A DNA stretch of 64,000 nt from Lecanicillium sp. G3 (GCA_037575805.1 JAZHPD010000053.1:145474-209473); one strand, 5' to 3'. Positions 1 to 11,244 are shown, counted from the first letter of the stretch. The notes: generated by a model from the sequence alone, not told the origin. Numbers and translations: made by a program.

Positions 1-1458
1 CGAAAAAAAAAAAAAAAGGAATCGCTACTGCAGAGCATTCATCCCGCAAGATTCATCTGGTACAGTATCGAATCCCGGCAGACAGCGAGCCATGACGGCT
101 TACACGCCGAGCTTTGCAGCAAAGCATCGATAGTGTAAGCGATGGCCAAGTTGTGCTAGTTGTGCAATGCTGCCGCTATGCTATGCGAGTGCCCCGTTAC
201 CGGCAGTGGGCGTTTTAGCTCGTTTTCGCAAACTGCACAATAATCCATAATGCATTACCGTGCTGCAATATAGAGCGCACCGCAATAGCACCGCGTCACA
301 GCATCACATAACCTTTTTTATTTTTCTGGAAAGCCATGAGCCATTCCGTCGCGTCTCCTCCGGTCGACCCGATGACACATCTCCGCCGCATGTCAGAGCA
401 GCTAGAACTGCACGGTAAATAGAGCTGACAAGGTGCGTGCGTGCCGGGCATGCCGCTGACCAAAACCATGCAGCCGACGTGCTGCATGCGAGTCTGGGGT
501 ATATCTCGGCCGGGCTGCAAGCTGCAAGTCTGGAAGAAGTAAATCGAAACCAAAGGTAGCCGATGCTGGTGATACCCGGGCTTGGACATGTTTCATCACC
601 CACTGGCAGAGCAGCGCAATCAGTCCATGTCGCATCCGTATCCACCCCCCTATTCGTTTTCGCTTTTCGAGCAATTGATTTGCACCATCTCTCTGCCGTG
701 ATTTAGCAGCCAAGGCATGTAGACCCTCTGCGTCAGGGGCCTAGCGAATCGGGAAATGGGCGTGGACTTTTTTTTGCATTGAATGCTTTTTTTGTTTTTG
801 TTGGTGGGACTCGTCGTCTGCGTTGTCGGAGTATTCGGCGTTTGTCGAGTCTTTGGTCTGGTATCCGCACTTCCGTACTCGGTACGTACTCTGTAGCATC
901 TGTGGCTCAGCGTAATCTCATCTGTGGCTGCAGTGTGGCTGACACTCTGCTTCTCTGCACCACTCAGCACCACCAGCCCACACCACTGCACCACTCAGCA
1001 CCAATTGCTTTCTCAGCTTGTATGCATGTAGTAATGCAATAGGTACCGAGGCACACACGCTCGGAGCCTCACTCGCAAATGCAGTTGAATGCGGTTTGCT
1101 CGCTCCCAGCAGTCCCAGAACATCCTCAGCAACAAGCAGCAGCTGCACCACTGCGCTCTCCCGCTAGCAGCACTCCCGCTAGCTAGGCTAGGGGCTCTGC
1201 AGACCCTGTCCTTGGCCCTGCGTATCCTGGCCGGTCGGAACAGCAGCCGGCACTGCGGCCACCATAATCCCATAATGGACCACCAAAATGGAACCCCAGC
1301 CAACACCGCCGTACCCGTACCTGGCCCTTCTAGCGCTGATCCACTTGGCTTCTCAACCGCTGGGGAGATGCTCGACCCAAGTACTGGTACATGCCCCAAA
1401 GCTTTTTTTTTTCTGCCAACTCCAAAGCTTCGGCCGACACCGCCCACCACTCTTCTCT
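1..1458. other. No gene seen; upstream of acl2
   Basis: Open frames on both strands here are low-complexity, have no recognisable domain and lack splice structure. In Sordariomycetes the two ATP-citrate lyase genes are commonly neighbours, so the large-subunit gene may lie just left of the window with this stretch as shared upstream DNA. That is inference; no part of the large subunit is visible. Confidence 0.5.
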
Positions 1459-2187
1459 CGTAGCCCAACTTGCACGACTTAGCCTGCAGTTGCGCCCCTC
1501 TTGCGGCGGCGCTGGCGGAGCTGACCCGACCTGACCTGACCGCCCCTCCACCCCAACTGCGAGCTTCAGTGAGCCCAGCAAGACACAAAGCGCTGCTCTC
1601 AGCACTCACCGGTCCCTGGAAGCTGCCTCTCCAACTCGCCGCGCTGGCCCCCTCCCTCCCCTCCAAACAGAGAGCTTGTCCCCCAAATTTTTGCCTGTTG
1701 CTCTGCTGCCCGCCCGCCTCTTTTCTGCCGCCATTCCATTCCCCGTCACGCTGCCCACTCCCACACGCAGGAACCTCATCATTCTCCCTCCCACTCTCAC
1801 TTCCACCTCTTCTCTCCATTGACTCGTTTGCGCATCACCATCTTCCTCTCTCCTCCCGCTGCATCCATCGTCTGTCCCAGACAACCTCATAGTAATTCCC
1901 GTTGCTGCAGCTTCTTTCATCTGCAACACCACTAGCTCCATTCGCCGTCAGTAAGTTTGCCTTTTCGCTGCACCTCGACAGCTTGTCGTCCCTTGCCTGC
2001 GCCTGCGTTGCGTTGTGTCGTGTCGGAGCGATTTGGCTCGCTGCCGTTCTCAATCGCCTTTTGCTTGCTCGCCAATGCGCCGATATTTCCACATCTCGCA
2101 ACAGTTGCTGACCAGTCCCAGATTCATTTCGTACCTCGCGACTGAATCCGCCTCCCATACCGTCACCTCCAACCACACACACACAAC
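1459..2187 (+). promoter_or_regulatory. Pyrimidine-rich promoter and 5' leader of acl2
   Basis: The plus strand is strongly C/T-rich from about 1460 to 1890, a common feature ahead of highly expressed fungal housekeeping genes. A GTAAGT at 1951 followed by CTGAC at 2108 and an AG at 2121 suggests a leader intron of about 170 nt. The leader ends in a CA-rich run directly before the ATG at 2188. The transcription start cannot be placed from sequence alone. Confidence 0.5.
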
Positions 2188-4102
2188 ATGTCCGCCAAGT
2201 CCATCTTCGAGGCCGACGGCAAGGCCATCCTCAACTACCACCTCACCAGGGCTCCCGCCATCAAGCCTAGCCCTCTTCCCCCGACCAACAAGCACAACGC
2301 CCCTGCCAGACTCGCCTCCTTGACCTTCCCCGAGGACGCCAACGTCGAGGACGTCCTTAACCAGGCCGAGGTCACCTATCCTTGGCTCCTCCAGGACGGC
2401 GCCAAGTTCGTCGCAAAGCCCGATCAGCTCATCAAGCGCCGAGGCAAGTCTGGCCTCCTCGCCCTCAACAAGTCCTGGCCCGAGGCCAAGGCCTGGATTG
2501 CCCAGCGTGCCGGAAAGGAGCAGCAGGTTGAGCACACCAGCGGTTACCTCCGTCAATTCCTTGTCGAGCCTTTTGTGCCTCACCCCCAAGATACCGAGTA
2601 CTACATCAACATCAACTCTGTCCGCGATGTAAGTTTTGTTGCTGTTGCTGCTTTTGTTGTCATTTTCAGTTTTGTCGTTTGCCTGCCATTGCAGGTTGCC
2701 GGGCTATTCAGCCAAAGTCGGTCCAGTCGGCCATTCTGCAGTAAGCACTGCACTTTGAAGCTGCGATACAAGTTGAAAAACACTTCGAGGATTACTTGTT
2801 GGCTGCGCCGTTATATAACTGCGCCGCTCGGCTGTCCAGAAAATATGTGGGCTGCCCTACTTGGTGTGGTCCGCTGGTAACGTTCATCCGTCACGGACGA
2901 ACGGATGTCACGACGGAGAGGGTCCAGCTGCACACAACCACCCCTGTCTCGATGAACAACGGCTCGACCGGAACCCACAAACGGCGTACCTGCATTGGCT
3001 TCGGCATTGGCATTGGCATCCATCCGCCTTGTTTTATTTTAGAAACAGATTTCGTGCTAACTCGATTTGTCCCCAGGGCGACTGGATTCTCTTCACCCAC
3101 GAGGGTGGTGTCGACGTTGGTGATGTCGACGAAAAGGCCGAGAAGATCCTGATTCCCGTCGACCTCGCCGAGTTCCCTACACACCAGGAGCTCGCCGCTG
3201 CCCTTCTCAAGAAGGTCCCCCAGGGTGTTCACAATGTCCTCGTCGACTTCATCATGCGCCTGTACGCCGTCTACGTCGACTGCCAGTTCACATACCTCGA
3301 GATCAACCCACTCGTTGTCATCCCCAACGCTGACAAGACCTCGGCCGAAGTCCACTTCCTCGATCTTGCTGCCAAGCTCGACCAGACTGCCGACTTCGAG
3401 TGCGGTGTCAAGTGGGCCATTGCCCGCTCCCCTGCCGCTCTCGGCCTCACCAACATTGCTGCTGGTGCCGACAAGATCAGCATCGACGCCGGTCCCCCCA
3501 TGGAGTTCCCCGCTCCCTTCGGTCGTGAGCTGACCAAGGAGGAGGCCTACATTGCCGACCTCGACGCCAAGACCGGTGCCTCCCTCAAGCTCACCGTCCT
3601 CAACCCCGCCGGCCGCATCTGGACCCTCGTTGCCGGTGGTGGTGCCTCGGTCGTCTACGCCGACGCCATTGCCTCTGTTGGCTTCGCCGACGAGCTCGCC
3701 AACTACGGCGAGTACTCCGGTGCTCCCACCGAGTCTCAGACCTACCACTACGCCCGCACCGTCCTCGACCTCATGCTCCGCGCTCCCCTGACCGACAAGG
3801 GCAAGGTCCTCTTCATCGGTGGCGGTATCGCCAACTTCACCAACGTCGCCAGCACCTTCAAGGGCGTCATCCGCGCCCTCCGCGACTTCGCCACCCAGCT
3901 CAACGAGCACAAGGTCCAGATCTGGGTCCGCCGTGCCGGCCCCAACTACCAGGAGGGTCTCAAGAACATGAAGGCCGCCACCCAGGAGCTCGGCCTCGAC
4001 GCCAAGATCTTCGGCCCCGAGATGCACGTCTCCGGCATCGTGCCCCTGGCTCTCGTCCCTGGCAAGTGGGAGAGCAGCAAGGTGGAGGAGTTCAAGGCTT
4101 AA
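2188..4102 (+). CDS. acl2: ATP-citrate synthase (lyase) subunit 2
   Basis: Cytosolic enzyme that uses ATP and CoA to cleave citrate into acetyl-CoA and oxaloacetate, feeding lipid synthesis and histone acetylation. In ascomycetes it is split into two polypeptides; this is the smaller one, with the ATP-grasp and citrate-binding parts. Exons are 2188-2628 and 3077-4102, giving 488 residues, the usual length. The 448-nt intron (GTAAGT to CCCCAG) is phase 0 and unusually long for this window. The ATP-grasp region covers roughly residues 1-245 and includes the blocks QFLVEPFVPH and DGDWILFTHEGGVDVGDVD. The citrate-binding half carries the glycine-rich blocks GGGASVVYADAI and GGGIANFTNVA. Codon use is strongly C-ending, as in highly expressed genes. 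It converges with the next gene. Identification is very secure. Confidence 0.97.
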
Positions 4103-4446
4103 ATGTCTCGAAAAGAGATTTTGGCGATGACGGAAAAAGAAAAATAAAAGAGCCCGGGCTGTGCCTATCCCTTTTTTTTTTTTCAAACACACAAATGTTG
4201 TATTTTGCAAGCTAGACCACGATGGACTGGGAGTTTTGAAACCTTTACTGGATGAAATAACAGGGGAAGGACTTATGTAAATGATTCTGCGTAGCAGAAG
4301 ATGAAGTATAACCGTAATAGATTTGCATGATGATTATATACAAAACTTGCCATGTGATGACAATAGAGGGGACTATAATCCTCTCAAAATGACTTGCTAT
4401 GCAACTTATACTACAATGGCTAATGAAAACCATCTACACCCTCTCT
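4103..4446. other. Intergenic between convergent genes
   Basis: Holds the 3' untranslated regions of acl2 and the F-box gene. An AATAAA-like element lies at about 4141-4147 and a T-run at about 4170. Nothing else is recognised. Confidence 0.5.
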
Positions 4447-6265
4447 CTACTCATCTCTACGCCGCGCCAACACCTTATTCAACCGCTCAAACGCCTCCCG
4501 CTCCGCGCGATCCACCTCGGGATCATTTGACAGCGGACCCAGAAACGCCTCCTCGTCGTTATCATCCCCATTGTCGTCTTGGAAATCATCCATCTCAAAA
4601 TCGTACGTCGGACGGTCCTGGTTATCGTACCCGTCCGGCTCCATGAACTGCGAGGGGCCGATGCCAGAGTGGAAGGCGAGGTAGCGGCGCGCGAGAAAGG
4701 AGGACTTGTGGGAGGCGCGGTCGCTGAATGCTGTTCTCTGCGGGCGAGTTAGCAGGTGTTTTTTGCGAATGAAAAGGAAACAGAGAGAGAAAGAGAGAGA
4801 GAGAGTAAGGGGAAGAGAGGAATGGGGGGGGGGGAGGGGGGCTTGCTTTGGACCAGTCACCGCGCGTAAAGACAAACTCCCTCAACGTCGTCAGGTTCTC
4901 AGCAATCTTATCAAACACCACATCCCAACGCAGCCGCGTCGTCAACATCTTCCGCACGCCGTCCTCCCCGCCCAAGTCTCGTACGTGCATCTCATCCAAG
5001 CCCTCCGCGTACACCGGCGGTACCGGGTCCGTGAACGGCCCTTCTGACACCCGAATCTTGTCCATGATCGGGCAGTCGTCCAGCATCAGCCTCTCCAACC
5101 TCGGAAACAGCGTCCTATCCGTCAGCCACTCTACCTGCGACTCGTACGCGAGAGCATAGTTCCCCAGCGCCAGCGCCGTCAGGCGCGGAAAGACGAGAGG
5201 CTCCTGCTCGACGGGCGGGACGGGCTTGTCGCGGGTGGTGCCCGAGCTGCCGGCGCGGCCGCCGTGCCAGAAGGGGATCGCGCCAAAGTAGCTGTCGTGG
5301 TAGACGGTCAGGGATCGCAAGCTGGGCGCGGCGGGACGCAGCCAGCGTTCGGCAAAGGCGGGCCAGAACGATGTGACGGCGGGGAGGGCGATGCTGTTCT
5401 CCGGCGCGGCCTCGTCTTCCTCGCTGACTACGTGCACGTGCAGCTCGTCGAGCGCGGGGATGACGGCCCGGAACGAGGGAGAGGAGACGGTCTCTTCGTG
5501 GACGACGTTTTGGAGATGCTCGATGGTGAGCTGGCGAATACGCCGTCCGGGCCTCCTGTTCACTGCGGCCATGGCGTCGAACACGTTCCGCAAGATCTCG
5601 CGCCACTGCGCCATGGTGTCCGACCCCCGAAAGTCCCTATCCATAAGCCACTCGTCGCTCTCCTCGTGGCCGCTTTCCGTTACCGCGCAGTCCGGAGAGA
5701 AGCGCACATACACCTCGTCCAGCGCCCCAAACTCGCCCAGCCTCCCCACCGCGCGCTTCCACTCCTCCGACAGCACCGCCCGCTCCGGGTCGCCGCGGCC
5801 ACACCGCTGGCGGTAGTCGTCTTGCCGCACCGGCTCCGACTCGATGTTCGCGCGGCGCACGAGGTCCCTCACGTTGTTGCCGCCGCCAGACGCCGAACGG
5901 TTCGCGTCGTCGAGGAGCGCGTTCCACCGCGCGATGGAGTCCGCGGCGGGCCGGAGCGTGACTGTCCTGAAGAGCATGGGCGCGGACGCGGCGGCGAGGC
6001 GCGTGCAGGTGAGCCGCAGGGCGCCGAGCATGGAGGACTGCGTCTCGGGCCCGGCGTGCAGGGCCTCGTACTTGGCGTTCTGCGTGGCGAGGGCGGAGGC
6101 GGCGAGAATGGGCGCGAGGATCTCGAGAGGGAGGGTGGTGAGCTTCATGGCTGTAGCAGAAGGAGAGGGACGGGAGGCAGGATGGGCGTGGGTGCGGCGC
6201 GCGCGCTTGCGGTCTCGCCTGCTCAGGGTCTGGGGTGCTATGGAAGACGAAGGTGCAGTGGCCAT
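4447..6265 (-). CDS. F-box-type hypothetical protein
   Basis: Probable substrate-recognition protein of an SCF-type ubiquitin ligase; the target is unknown. Exons on the minus strand are 6265-4847 and 4737-4447, giving 569 residues. An F-box-like segment lies at about residues 41-90, with KLTTLPLEIL and then LRLTCTRLAAASAPMLFRT, the usual helix pair. The rest has scattered leucine-rich strands, for example FPRLTALALGNYAL and FPRLERLMLDDCP. The C-terminal exon starts RTAFSDRASHKSSFLARRY and ends in an acidic tail. The intron appears to use a GC donor (GCAAGC) with a GCTAAC branch point and CAG acceptor; the frame is kept (phase 0). A second in-frame ATG at residue 40, just before the F-box, is an alternative start. 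The family call is good; the function is inferred. Confidence 0.8.
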
Positions 6266-6901
6266 GCCGATTCTTGACGATTAGGCAATTGCCAAGTGTT
6301 GCCTTTATCCTCTCAAAATGAAGGCTTGCAGTCGTCGGAGAAGTTTTTGAGATGATGCTTTTATACGAGATGCCGCTTGGTCGGCAGCGGACCCCCGTTG
6401 GCCCGCTTTGGTGGCGCGGCTAGTCCCGGTTGCTGCCTGCTATCGTGAAGAAATAAGTCCCCGAAATTGTTTTCACAGACGTTGCGAATTTTGTCTGTGA
6501 TATAGAGGTTCATGTAGTATAATCCTGTGATTGCGACCATATGCGAAGCGTCATCGGCTGAAGATGGCCTTAGCTTGTAAGTCCCAACGAGGACTCAAGA
6601 CGGCGAAACGTGGTGTATGCATTTCCAACGTGTTAGTTGTAAGAAAACACAGAATCAAGACAAGCTAAGCAATGATAACTCTCATACATTGAGCACGATT
6701 GGCTTCATTGGTGATGTGGGAAAGCTGCTACTGAATGTTGTACAGTCACGGTCATAGCACGCAATCAACCATGCCGGTATTTCTGTAGCGTAAACATCCA
6801 ATTCACATGCTGAAGCCCATAATAAGAGATAAAAAGCAAATACCGCTAGCTGATGTTTGCAAATACATGAATACATGGTAAAAAGATACCTGGACAGAGT
6901 C
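6266..6901. other. Intergenic, no gene seen
   Basis: Promoter side of the F-box gene and 3' side of the following minus-strand gene. Open frames are short and show no domain. Confidence 0.5.
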
Positions 6902-8629
6902 TCACGTGGCCTCAGTCTTCCTCTTCTTGCTGGACGTCTCTTTAAGTGGACTCGCGGGCTCGATAGACGGCTTCACGGACTCGCCAAGCGGATTCATTGG
7001 CTCGACAGGCGGGTTCGTAGGCTCGACAAACGGATTCATACGCCCGGCGTGTGCAGCCCCGAGCTCGTCCATCGCATCCTCAAGCCTCTCGAAGCGCGGG
7101 CCCCTGCCCCAGTCCAGGATGCACCGGACGCAGCGCTTAAACTCGACGTACTGATCAGGTTCCTGCAGCGCAAAAGTGCGTATATTCTTGGTGCGGTAGC
7201 CGCGCTCACCGTTCGGCTCCCTTAGGTCAGACGGCACGTAGCGCCAGGTCACATAGAGCCGCGCCTCGAAGCCGTTGACCGCGATGGAAAAGGCCGCGCT
7301 GTCAAACGGCTCCAGCCCGTGCGCCGCCAGCGACTCCGCCAGGCGCTCGCCGATGTTGACGCACGCGGCCGCGCCTCCGAGGCACTGGTTCGTGCAAACC
7401 CACATACTTCCGCCGTCGCCCTTAAACTCGACGATAAGGAACGGCAGGCGCACAAACGTTGTGTTGGCGGCCTCCATGTCACCCATGATAGTGGTCAGCT
7501 GGCGTTGGCGCGTGGGGGTTAGGGCGTCCACGTAGTAGCCGTAGAGGATGTCCGGGGCCGGGGTGCTGACCCGGTGCTGGTTTCTCAATGGCTCCGTCAT
7601 CCTGGAGAGTGCGTCCTGCGACATTTTGGTTGGCACAACCGCCTTGTTCATGAGCTGATCATCTGCGCGCAGCAGCCTGTCCCCTGGCGGCGGCTCCATA
7701 AACACGCTACCGTGCAGGGCTTTCCGGACCGTCGTTTCGATGGGGCGGTAGTGACTTTCTTCGAGGGCAGCCACTTCCATGTCAACCTGTGCGTCTTCGT
7801 CGGGCACGAACGGGTACAGCTTTCCGAAGATGGCGTCCACCAGAGCCTGTACCTTGTCCGGCAGCAGCTGGTGGCGTTCGTTTAGAACAATGTCGTTGTT
7901 GAGCTTGAGGTTCAGACGGCGGTATTCCCCCAATTCAACTAGGTTGCTTCTCGCGACGGAGCTGGCACCGGTGCTGCTGCTGCGGACGTTGCGTCCGCTT
8001 ACGCTGGCGTGCGAAGAGGCACGACCTCGGGACGTGCTCCGGCCACGATCGATTGACTGGCCCCTAGGCCTTTGGTACGATTGTTGCGAGCCCGGGGTCA
8101 TAGGTCGTACGAAGCCACCATCATTTTCCGCAGGTGCCATGATTGGTTCCGATTGAGCTCGTCTGGGTTCTTCTTCTTTGCTCCCCGTTTCGCCGCTATA
8201 TTCGCCTTCGCCGTCGTAATGCTCTTGGTCGAGACTCTTGTTATTGTCACAATTGTTCTCTTTCACATCCGTGCTTTTCGTATCGCCGTTTGCTTTCTCA
8301 GAATCTAGAGCTTCAGGCTGGCCTATTCGATTTCGTAGCGTCTGGTCAATCGCGCCGGTAGAGTACCGCCGGCGTTTGGTTGAGGTGGGATACACAGCCT
8401 CGAGCCAGCCCGAGACCAGTATATCTGAAGCAAGTTCGTCCGAAGGAGGTGCGGCGCCAGCTGCAAAGATTGTATATGGGCGCTTGGAAGGCTTTCGAGG
8501 AGCTTGCTCGGCAGCCTCCAGAGCTGGCAAGACGTTCCCATGCTTCCTTTCTGAGCCCGCCGCCGGGTCTTCGTCTAGGAGCCCAGACTCAGATGCTTCG
8601 GCCCCCAGAGGGCCTTCAGCCTGCTCCAT
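6902..8629 (-). CDS. DUF7924-like fungal protein with PD-(D/E)XK-type core
   Basis: Single-exon protein of 575 residues from the ATG at 8629. The frame is open to 8998, but those extra 123 codons are low-complexity and include a GDPR repeat, so I treat them as leader. The first half is disordered, with a lysine/arginine-rich patch (PSKRPYTIFA) and an RS-rich stretch. The second half is the conserved core: TPAPDILYGYYVDAL, then LPFLIVEFKGDGGSMWVCT, NQCLGGAAACVNIGERL, FSIAVNGFEARLYVTW and a C-terminal ILDWG block. I recall this block order from the large fungal family catalogued as DUF7924. The VEFKG strand looks like the E-x-K half of a PD-(D/E)XK nuclease-like site. Catalytic activity is unproven. 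The lysine-rich tail may be a nuclear localisation signal. Confidence 0.75.
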   Translation of the reverse strand: MEQAEGPLGAEASESGLLDEDPAAGSERKHGNVLPALEAAEQAPRKPSKRPYTIFAAGAAPPSDELASDILVSGWLEAVYPTSTKRRRYSTGAIDQTLRNRIGQPEALDSEKANGDTKSTDVKENNCDNNKSLDQEHYDGEGEYSGETGSKEEEPRRAQSEPIMAPAENDGGFVRPMTPGSQQSYQRPRGQSIDRGRSTSRGRASSHASVSGRNVRSSSTGASSVARSNLVELGEYRRLNLKLNNDIVLNERHQLLPDKVQALVDAIFGKLYPFVPDEDAQVDMEVAALEESHYRPIETTVRKALHGSVFMEPPPGDRLLRADDQLMNKAVVPTKMSQDALSRMTEPLRNQHRVSTPAPDILYGYYVDALTPTRQRQLTTIMGDMEAANTTFVRLPFLIVEFKGDGGSMWVCTNQCLGGAAACVNIGERLAESLAAHGLEPFDSAAFSIAVNGFEARLYVTWRYVPSDLREPNGERGYRTKNIRTFALQEPDQYVEFKRCVRCILDWGRGPRFERLEDAMDELGAAHAGRMNPFVEPTNPPVEPMNPLGESVKPSIEPASPLKETSSKKRKTEAT

Positions 8630-8687
8630 CACGACGGGCAGTGTAGGGGGCAGGATGCGCGGCGGGAGGGACCGCGACACATGGCAG

Positions 8688-8733
8688 GGGTCGCGAGGGT
8701 CGCCGCGAGGGTCGCCGCGAGGGTCGCCGCGAC
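8688..8733. repeat. 12-bp tandem repeat, about 3.8 copies
   Basis: Units of the form GGGTCGCCGCGA in direct array. In the minus reading frame each unit encodes Gly-Asp-Pro-Arg, but it lies upstream of the preferred ATG at 8629, so it is probably in the leader of the DUF7924-like gene. Confidence 0.85.
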
Positions 8734-9100
8734 GGCCGCTGCCACGTCGTTGGGACCGGCGTAGGGGCTGCAGGATAGGAAAAAAGTCGATTGTCCAGTC
8801 GTTCGCTGGCCTGCAAGCCGGTTTCACGTTGATTCGGGTCACATTTGGGGACGTGGGGTGGTGCGTGACGTCGGGCGCGTAAATGATGCTGATGGTGGGA
8901 GAAGCGCAGCCGAGGGCCAATGGTGATGGTGGCTGAAGTTGGGCTCCTGCCACTCGGCTGGCATAGCTGCGGCCGCGTGGGTAGCTGACACGCCACACAT
9001 GATGCGGGCAAAAGGGGTAGAAATTGGGGGAAAATTGTGGTAACTATATATTTTGCTACAGATGATTTATTTGAATTTATCAGTTTGCCAATCGACGAAT

Positions 9101-9246
9101 ATTATTAGTACATTCCTAAATATAGATACAAATAACTCGCGCATAGGTCACGTTAACACAATACATCGCCGCCTAAGCTATAACTAATTAATATTATAAT
9201 AACATATTAAAGACATATCCGAAAAATAAATACCAAGCTATAACCG
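9101..9246. repeat. Degenerate repeat copy A, RIP-like mutated
   Basis: About 146 bp that align without a gap to 16017-16162. Both copies share TTAGTACATTCCT near the left end and ACATCGCCGCCTAAGCTATA-like sequence in the middle. Nearly all differences are transitions, with about twenty positions reading G in the 16-kb copy and A here. That one-way bias on one strand is what RIP leaves on a duplicated sequence. The parent element is not identified. Confidence 0.8.
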
Positions 9247-9990
9247 AAACTTGGACAGGGTGGAGGACGACAAGATGGTCTCCGGGCTGGAACCCCAGCG
9301 GTAGCTAAGAGTGAGATACCTCGCTGGCTGCTGTAAAGGACCATCTTCGGAAACCACAATAAGTTTCCAGCTGGAGTTGCTGGCATTGCCGATTTCAATG
9401 AGCCTCGTTGGATATCGGGTACAGATTGACGTGTTTGAGCACATGTTTGGTGAAGAGATTGGCAACGGGCTAGCCCAGTCCCTCGCCTGAGTTAAGGCAG
9501 TGCCTCGCGAAACTGTAACTTCAAACGCAAGAATCATCAACTGCGGTCCAAATTCCACATCTAGTAACAGAGGTTGTCAATTATTTGGCAATTCAACTAA
9601 AAATGATGCTATCTGTAGTAGAACCCACCGTCTATGGAGATAAGGCGAAATTTTGCCTCTGCAAGCTGCTTCGTAGTAGGGGTGTTGTAGAGAATTTGGA
9701 GTTTCACTACATTTTCCTCGCTTTGGAATCTATAAGGTTTGAAATTCAGGGGCCGCCATAAGCTTGGAGACTCCGACCAGATGTGTCGATAGTCACGGGC
9801 CAAGTCCCACACAATGTAGCATATGTAACATCTCCTCTCAACAGCATTTCTGAATATTTGCCAAGTTTGAGCAGATGGGCTTATGCCATTTTTACAAATC
9901 TCTGGGCCATTGTGACACAATATTGCTTTTGCAAATTGAACAAATCCGGTTTCAGCATATGCTCATGTTGGTAGTCTCCATTCAGTATAG
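9238..9990 (-). pseudogene. Truncated HET-domain (heterokaryon incompatibility) relic
   Basis: The minus strand carries the front part of a HET-domain protein. The 9920-9609 segment begins around LCHNGPEICKNGIS and includes AVERRCYICYIVWDLA, the cysteine-rich N-terminal block of these proteins. The 9558-9238 segment is in another frame and contains TRYPTRLIEIG, WKLIVVSEDG and YLTLSYRWG, the start of the HET domain. The two may be joined by an intron near 9550-9610 or separated by a frameshift. The reading stops at LSKFRL exactly where repeat copy A begins, so most of the domain and the whole C-terminus are missing. Intact HET proteins trigger cell death on fusion of unlike strains; this copy cannot be functional in that form. 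Confidence 0.7.
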
Positions 9991-10213
9991 CGGTCGAATA
10001 GTATCCCACTGTTGACGGCGCGCCTAAAGTAGAATCCGTTGTGGGAGGTAGAGGATATGGAAAGCAAAATAATTGCATTGTGGATGCTAAATTACATGCA
10101 TATTACAGCCAAAGTTTCCGGTAATTGGGCCTCACCAGACGGTTCTTTTCAGCAATGCGTCAGGCCGCATCCTTATGCCAGCCCGGTTCTGGCGCCATGG
10201 ACCCAACTATCAA

Positions 10214-10268
10214 CTGAATTGAATTGAATTGAATTGATTTTGATTTTGATTTTGATTTTGATTTGATT
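10214..10268. repeat. GAATT then TTTTGA microsatellite
   Basis: Four GAATT-type units pass directly into about five TTTTGA-type units. It lies in gene-free DNA between the HET relic and the ABC transporter. Confidence 0.9.
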
Positions 10269-11244
10269 ATTTAACGTCTATATGGTGTAGCTCTGGGGTA
10301 AGCAAGGAGACGTGCAAGCTATGCTCTACGGATGATCGTGCCACCGCTACGATTAGCGTGACGGGGCGCACCTTCGTGCATTCTCAACAGGGGTTTTTCG
10401 TAGAGCTTGTATTCCAGCTACTGAAAATGCACCGAGGCCATGCTTGCTATGAAGTATGCAAAGCATAGCCAAGCAATCTTTGTCGAATATTTGAAAACCA
10501 GTACGAGGAGGAAGCAGCCGTTGCTGGTGCCAGGCAATCAGGGTAATGACTCAGTGAAACAGGTTCCAGCTCACAATCGCGGCAAGAGTCATATTTCTAA
10601 AGTCAGAATGAGTTCATAACTAATGGTCGCATGAGTGACGTTCTCACGGCGTTTTGTATGCACGGGGATGAGTCACTCACCGACGAGTTAATCATGGCGC
10701 CCGCAATCATGTCACGGACAGGAACGATAGGTATGCGCCGCTGTAGCCACAGCGCAGAGCAGCTTACAAAGGACGCGCGTACTAGCCAGCACAGCTGGGG
10801 CGACTAACTAACTAGTTAGTTGCCAGACTCAATTCCTGGGGCAGGCCAGTGCAGCTTCCTAACATGGCGATAGCTTGTAAGCCACTGGAGCCTTGTCCAG
10901 CAACAACGCCAAGAGGGAAGCCAGGCGCGAAGTGCATCCTCTAACTAGAATACGCGCGGAACGAGCTCTTGCCCATGTTGGCCAGTTGCGTCCGCATATG
11001 GGTCAAGATTGGTTAATATAATAAGTGTAGTTAGCCCCTCCGCTGCGGTCCGCTGCGATCCGCTGCGATCCGCTGCGAGCCTCAATTATCTGGCTGGGAC
11101 TTTGTCCATATTATCTTCCTCCAAAGCAGAAAACAGAAGCTTGATCCCTTCACATCATCTTACTGTCGATCCTCTGCTCGGCGCCTCAGCGCACTCATTT
11201 GGCGCACCGATCCTATCGCTCGCGACGCCAAAGAGCTGACCAGC
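10269..11244. other. Intergenic, promoter side of the ABC transporter
   Basis: No coding region seen. Four direct 10-bp units of the form CGCTGCGATC lie at 11041-11080, about 165 bp before the transporter ATG, and could bind a regulator. A CAACTAACTAACTAGTTAGTTG-like palindromic stretch lies near 10800-10822. Confidence 0.5.
11041..11080. repeat. Four 10-bp direct repeats upstream of ABC transporter
   Basis: Units read CGCTGCGGTC, CGCTGCGATC twice and CGCTGCGAGC, head to tail, about 165 bp before the start codon at 11245. Ten-bp spacing would put each unit on the same face of the helix. A regulatory role is only a possibility. Confidence 0.75.

Noticed and set aside
1013..1819. 268-codon minus-strand open frame
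   Set aside because: Antisense to the pyrimidine-rich acl2 promoter; low-complexity glycine/arginine/serine product.
2891..4210. 439-codon minus-strand open frame
   Set aside because: Exactly antisense to the acl2 exon; glycine/glutamate/valine-rich composition is the shadow of C-ending codons, with no domain.
5264..6277. 337-codon plus-strand open frame
   Set aside because: Antisense to the GC-rich F-box gene; arginine/glycine-rich shadow without domain.
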